From Kovacikia minuta CCNUW1 (GTDB taxonomy: Bacteria; Cyanobacteriota; Cyanobacteriia; Leptolyngbyales; Leptolyngbyaceae): a stretch of 64,000 nt of DNA. Below are positions 8,764 through 17,356 of the stretch, in pieces. A model generated the notes under the pieces. The model worked only from the letters and a program-made list of their open reading frames with translations. It did not search any database and was not told where the DNA came from. The stretch spans positions 2,852,001 through 2,916,000 of the forward strand of contig NZ_CP083582.1 of assembly GCF_020091585.1 (NCBI RefSeq), in the 5' to 3' direction. The number at the start of each line of letters is the position of its first letter. Position 1 is the first letter of the stretch. The position numbers and the translations under genes were made by a program.

Positions 8764-10218
8764 ATGGGTTATTACATTTCTCCCCGCTTTCTCGATAAAC
8801 TTTCGGTTCACATCACCAAGAACTACCTCAACCTGCCAAACGTCAAGGTTCCATTGATTCTGGGCGTTCATGGACGCAAAGGCGAAGGCAAAACCTTCCA
8901 GTGCGAACTGGTGTTTGAGCGCATGGGAGTGGAGGCTATTCATATTTCTGCTGGCGAATTAGAAAGTCCAGATGCGGGTGATCCGGCGCGATTACTCCGC
9001 TTACGCTACCGGGAAGCGAACGAGTTTACCAAGGTGCGGGGCAAGATGGCAATCATCATGATCAACGACATTGATGCGGGAGCCGGGCGGGTGGATGAGT
9101 ACACGCAATATACCGTCAACACCCAACTGGTCAACGCGACCTTGATGAACATTGCGGATAACCCAACCAATGTGCAACTACCCGGCAGCTATGACGACAC
9201 TCCGCTGCGCCGCATTCCTATCATCGTTACGGGAAATGATTTTTCAACCCTGTATGCGCCGATGATTCGGGATGGACGGATGGAAAAGTTTTTCTGGGAA
9301 CCCAATCAGGAAGATCGCCTGGGCATTGTCAGCGGCATTTTTGAAGTGGATCAGGTGGCAAAGGATGATGTGGCTCGCCTGGTAGAAGCATTCCCCGATC
9401 AGGCAATTGATTTTTATAGTGCGTTGCGATCGCGCCTCTATGATGAGCAAGTTCGTGATTTCATCCATAGTGTGGGGTTAGATCGGGTTTCTAGCCGTGT
9501 CGTCAACCCCAAAGATCCCCTTCCAGAATTCCGCAAACCCGACTTTAGTCTGCCTCACCTGCTGGCGGTAGGTGAAGAAATCGTGCGGGAACAAAAACGA
9601 ATTCAAGAACTTCGCCTTTCCGAGGAATATAACAAATCTCTGTTTATGAGCCGCAAGCTGGGGGATACGACTCCGCGTGGGGGGAAGGGGGAAGGGAACA
9701 GGGGGCAAGGGGAAGGGAACAGGGGGAAGGGGGAAGGGGAAGGTAGGGGAAATGGGGGAAATGGGGAGGCGATCGATCCGGCTTCCTCCGAGCAATTTTT
9801 CCGTGCTTACAACCCTGCTACCTCCAACGGTCAACCCCACTTACCCCACCACCCCATCCCCCCATCATCCCCCTATTCCCCCACACCCCACACCCCACAC
9901 CCTACACCCCACACCAGTTACCCTGGTCAACCTGCGAGCACAACACTGACCCCCGATATGGTGACGGAAGTCAACAACATCCTGAACCAGGGGCATCGTT
10001 TGGGGATTGAGTTTGTGGATAACCGCCGCTTCCGCACGGGTTCCTGGACTAATTATGGAACCTTCCAGGGGAATGGAGCAGAGGCGATTGCGGCACTTGA
10101 ATCCTGCCTTGCAGAACACACCAATGATTACGTGCGGCTGGTTGGCGTTGATACAGGAAATCGTCGTCGCGTGTTGGAAACAGTCATTCATCGTCCCGGC
10201 AAACTATCGCAGAGATGA
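8764..10218 (+). CDS. rca: Rubisco activase with C-terminal RbcS-like (SSUL) domain
   Basis: AAA+ ATPase that frees Rubisco active sites from inhibitory sugar phosphates; the RbcS-like domain docks on Rubisco and can help place the activase in carboxysomes. Walker A GRKGEGKT is at about residues 37-44, the Walker B region IIMINDIDAG near 97-106, and the AAA+ core ends near 300. The SSUL domain spans about 397-475 (ILNQGHRLGIEFVDNRRFRTGSW and LAEHTNDYVRLVGVD). The ATG at 8764 (MGYYISPRFLDKL) matches the family start; an ATG at 8728 is in frame but less likely. The linker, about 303-390, is encoded by repeat DNA (see separate entry). Confidence 0.95.
   Translation: MGYYISPRFLDKLSVHITKNYLNLPNVKVPLILGVHGRKGEGKTFQCELVFERMGVEAIHISAGELESPDAGDPARLLRLRYREANEFTKVRGKMAIIMINDIDAGAGRVDEYTQYTVNTQLVNATLMNIADNPTNVQLPGSYDDTPLRRIPIIVTGNDFSTLYAPMIRDGRMEKFFWEPNQEDRLGIVSGIFEVDQVAKDDVARLVEAFPDQAIDFYSALRSRLYDEQVRDFIHSVGLDRVSSRVVNPKDPLPEFRKPDFSLPHLLAVGEEIVREQKRIQELRLSEEYNKSLFMSRKLGDTTPRGGKGEGNRGQGEGNRGKGEGEGRGNGGNGEAIDPASSEQFFRAYNPATSNGQPHLPHHPIPPSSPYSPTPHTPHPTPHTSYPGQPASTTLTPDMVTEVNNILNQGHRLGIEFVDNRRFRTGSWTNYGTFQGNGAEAIAALESCLAEHTNDYVRLVGVDTGNRRRVLETVIHRPGKLSQR
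9676..9925 (+). repeat. Short tandem repeats forming the Rca linker
   Basis: Inside rca the DNA switches to G-rich repeats (GGGGGAAGGGGGAAGGGAAC-type, 9676-9765) and then C-rich repeats (CACCCCATCCCCCCATCATC and CACCCCACACC, 9838-9915). These match the intergenic repeats elsewhere in the window. They are translated as a Gly/Glu/Lys/Arg-rich tract, then a Pro/His-rich tract. The repeat tract keeps the reading frame. Confidence 0.85.
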
Positions 10219-10369
10219 TTTTCGATGGGTAAGACAAAAGGCAGAAGGCAGAGGGCAGAAGGCAAAGGATTACTAGAGCACCGGTACAGAATTGGGACAA
10301 GCTGATACAGCAGGTTTAGTACGATGAGCGGAGAATAATGGTAGCCACGGAATAAGAGGGAATTCGCCG

Positions 10370-10909
10370 ATGCAACCAACTCACTGGGAACCTCCCATTG
10401 AACTGAGTCCGTCGGAGCAAGCGATCATCAAACGGATTAAACGAGCGAAATTGTTTGTCTTTCTGCGAGAGGTCTGGCATGAACTGTTCGATGAGGATTT
10501 GCAGAATGAGCTGAACCAGATGTACCAGGACAGCCCTGTGGGACAACCTCCTGTCCCCCCTGCCCAAGTTGCCTTGGCGATGATTATCCAGGCTTACACT
10601 GGGACATCGGACGACGAAGCGATTGAAGCGATGAGCATGGATCGGCGCTGGCAACTGGTGCTCGATTGCCTGGAGTGTGAACAAGCCCCCTTTAGCAAAG
10701 CGACTCTGGTGAGATGTCGTCAAGCGATGATCAAGCATCGATTGGAACGCCGCTTGATTGAACGAACGATAGAATTGGCCGCAAAGACAGGCGGGTTTGG
10801 TTCCCGTCAACTGCGAGCGGCACTTGATTCAAGTCCCTTATGGGGAGCCGGACGAGTCGAAGATACCTATAACCTCCTGGGACACGCTCTAAAAAAGGCA
10901 TTAAGCTAG
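10370..10909 (+). pseudogene. IS1182-type transposase, N-terminal fragment
   Basis: 179 codons resembling the N-terminal part (DUF772 region) of IS1182-family transposases: PPVPPAQVALAMIIQAYTGTSDDEAIEAMSMD, then the first catalytic-Asp segment LRAALDSSPLWGAG. The rest, including the later DDE residues, is missing; the frame ends where IS630-like sequence begins at about 10910. Family members run to about 450-550 aa. A non-functional remnant. Confidence 0.8.
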
Positions 10910-10916
10910 TGTGCAT

Positions 10917-11297
10917 CTAAATTGCATTAATAGCATTTCCTTTATTTTTGATACTTCTCCCCCAATTTACAATCAAATCACCCTCATTCAGTAATTTATT
11001 GACAAGAGCTTCCAGCTCTTCAATTGATTTAAATAGGCGATTAGAGATAAACTCTTTTGCTGAGTGCCAAACCAATTCTGCCAGATTGTAGTCAGGGCTG
11101 TATTCAGGTAGGAATTCTAAAATCAGATTAGGCATCTTCTTCTTAATTATTTCTAGAATATCTTGACGCTTGTGAATACTGGCATTGTCCAGAATAATGA
11201 TGATTTTCGGTCCATTTTGTTCAAAGTTATCTATATCATTCCCTGTTTCTGCCCACTCATTTTTGAGTTCCTGATAAAATCCTTCAAGAGGGAGCAT
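10917..11297 (-). pseudogene. IS630-type transposase, C-terminal fragment
   Basis: 126 codons with the second Asp motif (KIIIILDNASIHK) and the final Glu motif (LEFLPEYSPDYNLAELVW) of an IS630 DDE domain. The N-terminal helix-turn-helix and the first Asp region are absent; a stop lies in frame just upstream. It differs from the IS630 copy next to it, so two different elements have landed here. Confidence 0.8.
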
Positions 11298-12017
11298 GTC
11301 ACTTTATAGAGAGAATAAACCGTTGAGATAGGTAGTCCGATGAGCTAAGTAGCTAGGTGCAATTAAATATAAAACGCTCCAGTGCATAATCACCTGCTTG
11401 GCTACGAGCTGTCATTCCATTCATGACAGCCATTGCTAAATCGTACTCGTTATCAAACATCTGTCCTGCAATCTCATGACATTTCAGTTGATGCCACTGG
11501 GTTTCAATCGGATTCATCTCTGAACAGTAGGGCGGCAAAAAGAAAAAGAATAATCCTTGCTCCTGCCACCGTGACCACTGTTGCCGCACCAGTTGACTGG
11601 TATGGAGAGAGCCATTATCCTGCACCACTACTGTGATGCGACCTGTTTGTGCCAAGGTTTGAGCGGCTTTGTCTGCCATCCAATCCATCACCTTAATGTA
11701 GCTTTTGCCCTTGAATCCGCCTTGCACTAAGGCATACTCAAACCGCTCTCCCGGTTGCCACAGACCCAAAATGCTAATCCGGTTGCCATAGCGCTTGAGT
11801 GTTTGTTCCATCCGTTTTTGTACGCCCACCCGACTATAGCTGTAGCTGACTGGACTCCAGAGGCAGAACCCTGCTTCATCGAGATACTTGAGTTCAATGT
11901 GCCCCGCTTGTGCGGCTAGCTCTAAGGTCTCTAAGTCTGCCTGCTTGCGCGCCTTTTGCAGGGGGTCTTGTTTTTTACGATGACTCTGTCGGGTGCGTTT
12001 CCATCGGTAGTTTTTTT

Positions 12018-12886
12018 GGTAGTACCCTTATGTAAATGCCAGAGAAAATAAGCAGTTGTTATCATGGAGCCGTGTAGTTCTATTGGCTCTGAGCAACAAA
12101 CCTGCATCATGAAGCTCTATCTTCTTTGCCCAACCTGTGGTTCCGACGACATCAAGAAAAACGGTACGACTCGTCGGGGCAAGCAGAATTACCGCTGTCG
12201 AGACTGCGGTCGTCAGTTTGTCGAAGATCCGCAGTGGAAACGCATCGAGCCTGACCGCACTGCCCTCATTGATCGCCTGTTACTGGAGAAGATCCCTTTG
12301 GCAGGTATTGCTCGTGTGATGGAGGTATCTGAGGACTGGTTGCAGCGTTATGTCAATGAATACTATGAGCAGGTTCCTCAACAAACGCAGGTAGAGTCCA
12401 AACCCAAAGGCTCTCATCAAGTGCAGATGGACGAGTTGTGGTCGTTTGTAGATCACAAAGGGAACAAGCAATGGGTCTGGTTGGCATTGGATGTGGTAAC
12501 ACGCGAGATCATTGGGTGCTTCATTGGCGACCGCTCCAAGGAGTCGGCACAGGGCTTATGGGAGTCACTGCCTGCGGTTTATCGACAATGTGGGGTGGTT
12601 TATACCGATGACTGGGAGGCATACAAATCGGTGTTGCCCAGCAAACGGCATCGAGTTGTGGGTAAAGAGACGGGATTAACCAGTTACATTGAGCGCTTTA
12701 ACAACACACTCAGACAACGTGTGTCCCGGTTAGTGAGGAAGACCTTATCCTTCTCAAAGAGCATCGAGAATCACAAAGCTGCGATTTGGAATTTTATTCA
12801 TCATTACAACGAGCAGCTTCACGTTACAGGATGAAGTTGGTTGATTCTTCCTTATTTCTCTCTAACCTTTACTAAAGTGGACTACC
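12018..12886 (+). mobile_element. IS1-family insertion sequence, complete
   Basis: 869 bp with imperfect terminal inverted repeats: the left end starts GGTAGTACCCTT and the right end, on the other strand, starts GGTAGTCCACTT. Flanks show an 8-bp target duplication GTTTTTTT (12010-12017 and 12887-12894), the size expected for IS1. It sits inside the IS630 transposase gene and looks intact, so it is the youngest insertion in this cluster. Confidence 0.88.
12109..12834 (+). CDS. IS1-family transposase (single-frame InsAB)
   Basis: 241-aa transposase. The InsA-like zinc ribbon (LCPTCGSDDIKKNG; YRCRDCGRQF) is followed by a helix-turn-helix. The InsB-like DDE domain follows, with DELWSFV, VVYTDDWEAY and YIERFNNTLRQRV. 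Classical IS1 fuses two frames by slippage, but here InsA and InsB parts are in one frame. The ATG at 12109 starts the conserved region; one at 12064 is in frame upstream. All key residues are present, so it may be active. Confidence 0.92.
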   Translation: MKLYLLCPTCGSDDIKKNGTTRRGKQNYRCRDCGRQFVEDPQWKRIEPDRTALIDRLLLEKIPLAGIARVMEVSEDWLQRYVNEYYEQVPQQTQVESKPKGSHQVQMDELWSFVDHKGNKQWVWLALDVVTREIIGCFIGDRSKESAQGLWESLPAVYRQCGVVYTDDWEAYKSVLPSKRHRVVGKETGLTSYIERFNNTLRQRVSRLVRKTLSFSKSIENHKAAIWNFIHHYNEQLHVTG

Positions 12887-13316
12887 GTTTTTTTTTTGAG
12901 GAGTCGGCGGAGTCGGTCACTACTTAAATCGACGGAGCGCTCTTGTTTCAGCTTTTTGGCTAATTGCAAACTGTTGTAGGTTCGGGGTTCGTGCTCCAAA
13001 CACTCTGTCAGATAGTCCAAGTCTGAGGCGTGCCACTTTGGTTTTGCACCCCGTCCTGGAGCTTCCCAGAGTCCACCTAAACCCTTTTCTTCCCACCGTC
13101 GCAGCGTCGCTCTGACCGTATGAGGATGGCACTCGAACACGTCCGCAATCGCTGGCACGTTCCATCCCTGAGCGTTCAGCCGCAACATGTGGGCGCGGTC
13201 ACGAGTGCGCTGGGGCAGGTTCTGAGCCAGTCGCAGTTCTGTTAAGGTTCGGTCTTCCTCAGCGGTCAAATGAATGCGTAAAGGGGCGGGCATGATAGGC
13301 GATTTTAGCGAACGCT

Positions 13317-14999
13317 TTATCTTACACTTAATTTCACCCTCCTACTTATTTCAAGATAATTAGATGTTATTTCCTTAGATTTTTGGTGACATTTAATAGA
13401 TTGACGAATATCACCATCTACCCAGTACTGATCACCTAATAGGTTAAAAAGCACTGCTAGATTATAGTTAATAGGTACTTTATCTATTATTTTGAGTATA
13501 GCAGGAATCATTTTTTGAGTTAAACCATATCTATAAAATGCTGAAGCAAGACTATATCCCCTACCGCGATCACGGGCACTTGTTATTACTTGACCAGCCT
13601 TCTCAAAATCAAACACTTCTAGATAGTGATAGTAAGATTCAAATGCTTTTAGTCCATCTACAATAGTTAAAACTCTCTCGATGCTTGCCGTCCAAAAAGT
13701 TGCCACATTATAATTTACTGTTTCCCAATCCCTACCACCTCTCAACCGGTTGATCGCCTCCGCCCTGATCACCGGATGCAACCAAAACTCTCCACCTTCA
13801 AAATCAACCAGTGAGCGATCCTGTAAAGACTTAATGACTCGTCGCTGTCGATTTTCTGGTACATCCCAAAGTAGACAAAACAATCCTTCAATGGGCACGG
13901 TTGGTACATCTTGATAGCGGTAGCACCCTGTCCGGCAGAGCAAGTTATAGGCATCGGGAGCAAGCGTTTGTAAGCGATCGAACTGCTTTGTGACTAAATC
14001 CTCCAAATCTCGTTCAATGAATAAGTCATCCTGGTTTGCCTGCCAATAGGCTTCTACATTTCCAGAAAAGTCTTCCAAAATTACACAGCTGACAATATCC
14101 ATTGCTTTGGCATTGCCCCCGTAAGCATTGTGCAAGACTGTCAGAGTCGGAGTATTGACGGAGAGGTTGCGATTCTGGAAAAACTGTTTCCAGGCAGAAA
14201 TGTCCAGGCTGTTCAGAGAGTAGTGTTGTACGCTTACCGCAGGCTCTCGCAGGCGTTCACGGGTCGTAATCAGGGTGAGGGATTGCACGATCGGATCAGC
14301 CAGTACCCGCAGCAGTTCGACATAGCTCTGATGAGCCTGAATGAATCTGCCCGCAGAATCGAGAGCCGTTTCCAGGTTGTCAATCAGAACGCCAATCCTT
14401 TCAGCCTGGAGTTTGCGCTTGAGCCGATCGAGCGACACCAGAAACTCCCGTCCGGGTTCCTCACCCAACTGACGCAGCTTTTCCTCAACCAAGCCTTCGA
14501 TCGAGGCAATGTCCTTAGTTTCTTTTGCAATCGGGAATTCCAGAAATGTGCCGAACTCCTGCTGGAGATACTTCCGCGCCAATGTTGTCTTACCTACTCC
14601 CCCCCGGGACTGAATGACTATCATTCTGGCTCCCCGATTAACCAGCATATTCAGATCGGCGACCGCCTCCTCGCGCCCCACAAAATTAGGGTCTTGCCTC
14701 GTCTCACCTCCACCCGAGTAGGATTGGTGGTCACGCTCTTGCAGGGTCAGTCCAAACGCTTGAAATAGATGCTCAATCGACTTTCGATCCACTCTGTTGC
14801 GGCGATTCAAAATGGTGGAGATGGTTTCAGCCGTCATGTAGGAAACGGCGTTGGGGTTTTCTCCCTCTGGCTTTGTCCATTTTGCAATCGCAGCAAAGGT
14901 CTGCCGATCGGGAAATTGCTGGCAAACTGCCACCCAGATCCGCTTGTATCCCTCATCCGTAAGAATTCGACCGTGATCGCGTTTGCGTTGTAAACTCAT
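13317..14999 (-). CDS. NB-ARC (STAND) ATPase regulator, C-terminally truncated
   Basis: An N-terminal helix-turn-helix-like segment (residues about 10-85, ISTILNRRNRVDRKSIEHLF) is followed by an NB-ARC NTPase with Walker A RGGVGKTT at 132-139, Walker B GVLIDNLE near 205, and the LITTRERL sensor. A helical region and the start of TPR-like repeats (LFNLLGDQYWVDGDIRQSIKCHQKS) follow. Family members normally continue with many repeats as a ligand sensor. Here the frame stops at 13317, a few bases from the IS630 end, and the last residues come from transposon sequence. Probably a truncated signal-transduction or defence protein. Confidence 0.8.
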   Translation of the reverse strand: MSLQRKRDHGRILTDEGYKRIWVAVCQQFPDRQTFAAIAKWTKPEGENPNAVSYMTAETISTILNRRNRVDRKSIEHLFQAFGLTLQERDHQSYSGGGETRQDPNFVGREEAVADLNMLVNRGARMIVIQSRGGVGKTTLARKYLQQEFGTFLEFPIAKETKDIASIEGLVEEKLRQLGEEPGREFLVSLDRLKRKLQAERIGVLIDNLETALDSAGRFIQAHQSYVELLRVLADPIVQSLTLITTRERLREPAVSVQHYSLNSLDISAWKQFFQNRNLSVNTPTLTVLHNAYGGNAKAMDIVSCVILEDFSGNVEAYWQANQDDLFIERDLEDLVTKQFDRLQTLAPDAYNLLCRTGCYRYQDVPTVPIEGLFCLLWDVPENRQRRVIKSLQDRSLVDFEGGEFWLHPVIRAEAINRLRGGRDWETVNYNVATFWTASIERVLTIVDGLKAFESYYHYLEVFDFEKAGQVITSARDRGRGYSLASAFYRYGLTQKMIPAILKIIDKVPINYNLAVLFNLLGDQYWVDGDIRQSIKCHQKSKEITSNYLEISRRVKLSVR

Positions 15000-15252
15000 C
15001 GACTTCTGTGAATTATCTTCGGGCTACTGATATTCTGGCTGACTTTCAGGACGATAAGGTAGACATCTCGACGTTAACATTGCAAGAAGTTTGATTTCCC
15101 CAGGTTCTATAGACTGGAAACCCCTACGGCACAGGACAAGTGACAGTCAAACCAGGGGATCCAAACTTCGTACTTAACTCCCGATATTTCCCTGGAGGCA
15201 GCAAGCTAAAACCGAGAGACTTAGTACATTAGTACTATAAAGGAGTTCCGTT

Positions 15253-15459
15253 ATGGCTATACTCTCTCATCTATCAGTTTTCCAGCCTCAGCCCTCTCCA
15301 AATCCCACCAAGCAGGTCATCATCCAATCCAATTTAGCTACTCCACCTGTATCACCAACCCCTCCACCCATTTCTGGTAATGATGTTGTTAACATCATCA
15401 TTGCCATTTCAGTGCTGGTTGGACTGATTTTAGGGAAATCTACGAAATCCCAACGATAA
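15253..15459 (+). CDS. Small single-span membrane protein, unknown
   Basis: 68-aa protein with a Pro/Ser/Thr-rich N-terminal half and one hydrophobic helix (VVNIIIAISVLVGLILG) near the C-terminus. An AAAGGAG ribosome binding site precedes the ATG at a good distance, which supports a real gene. I do not recognise the family. The 250 bases upstream contain TAGTACATTAGTACTA just before the RBS, a possible operator. Confidence 0.55.
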   Translation: MAILSHLSVFQPQPSPNPTKQVIIQSNLATPPVSPTPPPISGNDVVNIIIAISVLVGLILGKSTKSQR

Positions 15460-15522
15460 CGCTCAGTTCGATTGATTGAGCGATCGTCCAATTCCCAAAT
15501 GACGGGTTAAAAAGGCGATCGC

Positions 15523-16416
15523 TCATCCTTTGCTCTCCAATAACCGCACCCGCGACCTGGGGCTGACCAACTCATTCAGTCCCTCACCGAGCAACGCTAA
15601 CCCTGTTACCATCAGCGTCATGGTTAAACCGGGAAACAGCGTGGTCCACCAGATGCCACCTGTAGAGAGTCCATCAAGCGCCTGTTGCAGGTCATGTCCC
15701 CACTCCGGAGTTTCTTCGGGTAAGCCTAAGCCTAGAAAGCCCAAGCCGCCGAGTGTCAAAATGGCATCGGCGGCATTCAGGGTCAATAGAACGGGAACAC
15801 TCTGTACGACGTTGAGGAACAAATAGCGTCTGAGAATGTGCCCTGTGGAAGCGCCCATTGCTTGGGCTGCCTCAATAAAAAGTTCGGTTTTGACGCTAAC
15901 CGTGTGGTTTCGCACAACCCGATAGTACTGGGGGATATAGGAAATGCTGAGGGCGATCGCAGCATTCAAAATCCCCCGCCCCACGACAAATGCAAGGGTC
16001 ACTGACAGGAGCAGCCCTGGCAAGATGTAGAGCGTATCCATCAGGAATAGTAACCCGCGATCGAGTTTGCCCCCCAGATAACCACTGACCATTCCCAACG
16101 GAACCCCAATGAGTAGACTCAACCCGGTTGCCAACAGAACAACCTGTAACGCTGCCTGGCTGCCAAATAGGGTACGAGAAAAAACATCGTACCCTAAGCG
16201 CGTTGTGCCAAACCAATGCTCAGGAGAGGGAGGTTGGTGAGGTGGATTATCTAAAAACTCGGTCGGGTTTTGGAGCCAACCGAAAGTTTGCAACAGGGGA
16301 GCCAGAATTGCCAACCCCACAAAAAAGAGTGTAACGACCAGGCCTACGCGCATCATTCGGGAGGCGAGACTGCTGTGCCGAGGGGCTGCGAGAAATTGGG
16401 AGAGGCGGAGGGTCAT
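15523..16416 (-). CDS. Peptide/oligopeptide ABC transporter permease (DppC type)
   Basis: 297-aa inner-membrane permease with six predicted helices. The N-terminal OppC segment and HWFGTTRLGYDVFSRTLFG are diagnostic, and the EAA loop reads FIEAAQAMGASTGHILRRY. The ATG at 16416 (MTLRLSQFLAAP) is chosen over one at 16491, which would add a polar 25-residue extension. Its partners (binding protein, DppB, ATPases) are not in the window, as is common in cyanobacteria. Confidence 0.9.
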   Translation of the reverse strand: MTLRLSQFLAAPRHSSLASRMMRVGLVVTLFFVGLAILAPLLQTFGWLQNPTEFLDNPPHQPPSPEHWFGTTRLGYDVFSRTLFGSQAALQVVLLATGLSLLIGVPLGMVSGYLGGKLDRGLLFLMDTLYILPGLLLSVTLAFVVGRGILNAAIALSISYIPQYYRVVRNHTVSVKTELFIEAAQAMGASTGHILRRYLFLNVVQSVPVLLTLNAADAILTLGGLGFLGLGLPEETPEWGHDLQQALDGLSTGGIWWTTLFPGLTMTLMVTGLALLGEGLNELVSPRSRVRLLESKG

Positions 16417-16630
16417 GGGGGACAGGATAAGGAATGAAAGGTAGAAATCAGAAGAATGTGAAGTTTTTTGCGTTTTATGGATTTCGCTCAATTCTGTAAG
16501 CTAGTATACAGAAATAAATACGTTCATCCTGTTTCGCGTTAATCGAAAGGACGGAAGTAGGGATTTATCCCGAAGGAACGCGCCTCATTCCCAATTGCAA
16601 CCATACACAACGACTTAAGAGGCGAAAAAA

Positions 16631-16858
16631 ATGAAACTTGTCTATCGGGGAGCCAGCTACGACTATACTCCTTCTAAATCTCAAACTGACGAAACTGTTC
16701 AAACCATTGAGCGCGATCGTGGTGCGCGCTCCCTGTATCGTTTGAATTACCGGGGAACGGTTTATGCAGTTAACCCAAATGTAAAACCGAAGAAGTCCTT
16801 CTTCCATCCGATTGCAAATCTGATGTACCGTGGCGTTGCCTATTCCCTGAATGGCTAG
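16631..16858 (+). CDS. DUF4278 protein
   Basis: 75-aa protein with three YRG repeats: MKLVYRGASYDY at the start, LNYRGTVYAV in the middle and LMYRGVAYSL at the end. This is the hallmark of the cyanobacterial DUF4278 family, function unknown. The start is anchored by the conserved MKLxYRG. No signal peptide or membrane segment. Confidence 0.85.
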   Translation: MKLVYRGASYDYTPSKSQTDETVQTIERDRGARSLYRLNYRGTVYAVNPNVKPKKSFFHPIANLMYRGVAYSLNG

Positions 16859-17356
16859 TGTTCTGTTAAGAATTTTTTGAGGGATGAAATCCGCTCAAAA
16901 AACAACCTTACCCAACCAACCCTATCACTCAACTTAAAGTTGACCGAGTACGAGTCGGCTGATTGGGTAGTCATTTTCGGAGCGGTATGGTTGTACTTCT
17001 ACTCCGGTAATGCGATCGAGGTTCTTGTTGGTGACGACTGTTCTGATTGGATACAAAGCGGGGTGAGATATTTGTCTCATCTCGCTTTTTCATCCACGGG
17101 TAACACCAAATTCAAAGCAGGATTGAGGGCAGGCAATTTCCTGGAAAGCCTACCTGTAAAGGTTTCTACAATCTGCAATCTGAAATGGTATTAGAAGTTA
17201 GGAACCAGATTCAGGGACTTTTAGCGCTCTATTTCCCTAACACCTGATACCTGACACCTGACACCCAACACCTACTACCTAATATTGTTAAGCCAACTCT
17301 AAATTCCGCGTGTAACATGGCTTGCATAAAAAGTGAAAACACGAGGGGTTTTCGGC
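16859..17356. other. Non-coding stretch with a strong hairpin terminator
   Basis: About 500 bases between DUF4278 and the SPOR protein. It holds a hairpin terminator at about 17055-17090 (separate entry) and tandem CTGACACC/CCTACTAC repeats at 17240-17285. A 105-codon frame at 16877-17194 starts with TTG, lacks a ribosome binding site and has no recognisable motif; I treat it as spurious. A small RNA ending at the terminator is possible. Confidence 0.5.
17055..17090 (+). terminator. Rho-independent terminator
   Basis: AAGCGGGGTGAGA and TCTCATCTCGCTT pair as a 13-bp stem (G-T pairs at two positions) around a short TATTTG loop, followed by TTTTT. It lies 200 bases beyond the DUF4278 stop, leaving either a long 3' UTR or an unannotated transcript. 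Confidence 0.75.

Larger units (their letters stand above)
11353..13293 (-). pseudogene. IS630-type transposase (orfA/orfB) interrupted by IS1
   Basis: Read from 13293: the N-terminal helix-turn-helix part (MPAPLRIHLTAEED through DRLRRLLKKK) runs to about 12897. It is interrupted by the IS1 element at 12018-12886 and resumes as NYRWKRTRQSHRKKQ through the DDE domain (LKYLDEAGFCLW; VVVQDNGSLHTSQ; FFFLPPYCSEMNPIETQWH) to 11353. The join falls in a run of ten A residues and the two halves are in different frames, as in IS630 elements that use frameshifting at an A-run. Removing IS1 and one target copy gives a colinear transposase. Confidence 0.85.

Noticed and set aside
16877-17194. A 105-codon plus-strand frame after DUF4278
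   Set aside because: Starts with TTG without a ribosome binding site and runs through a strong terminator hairpin.
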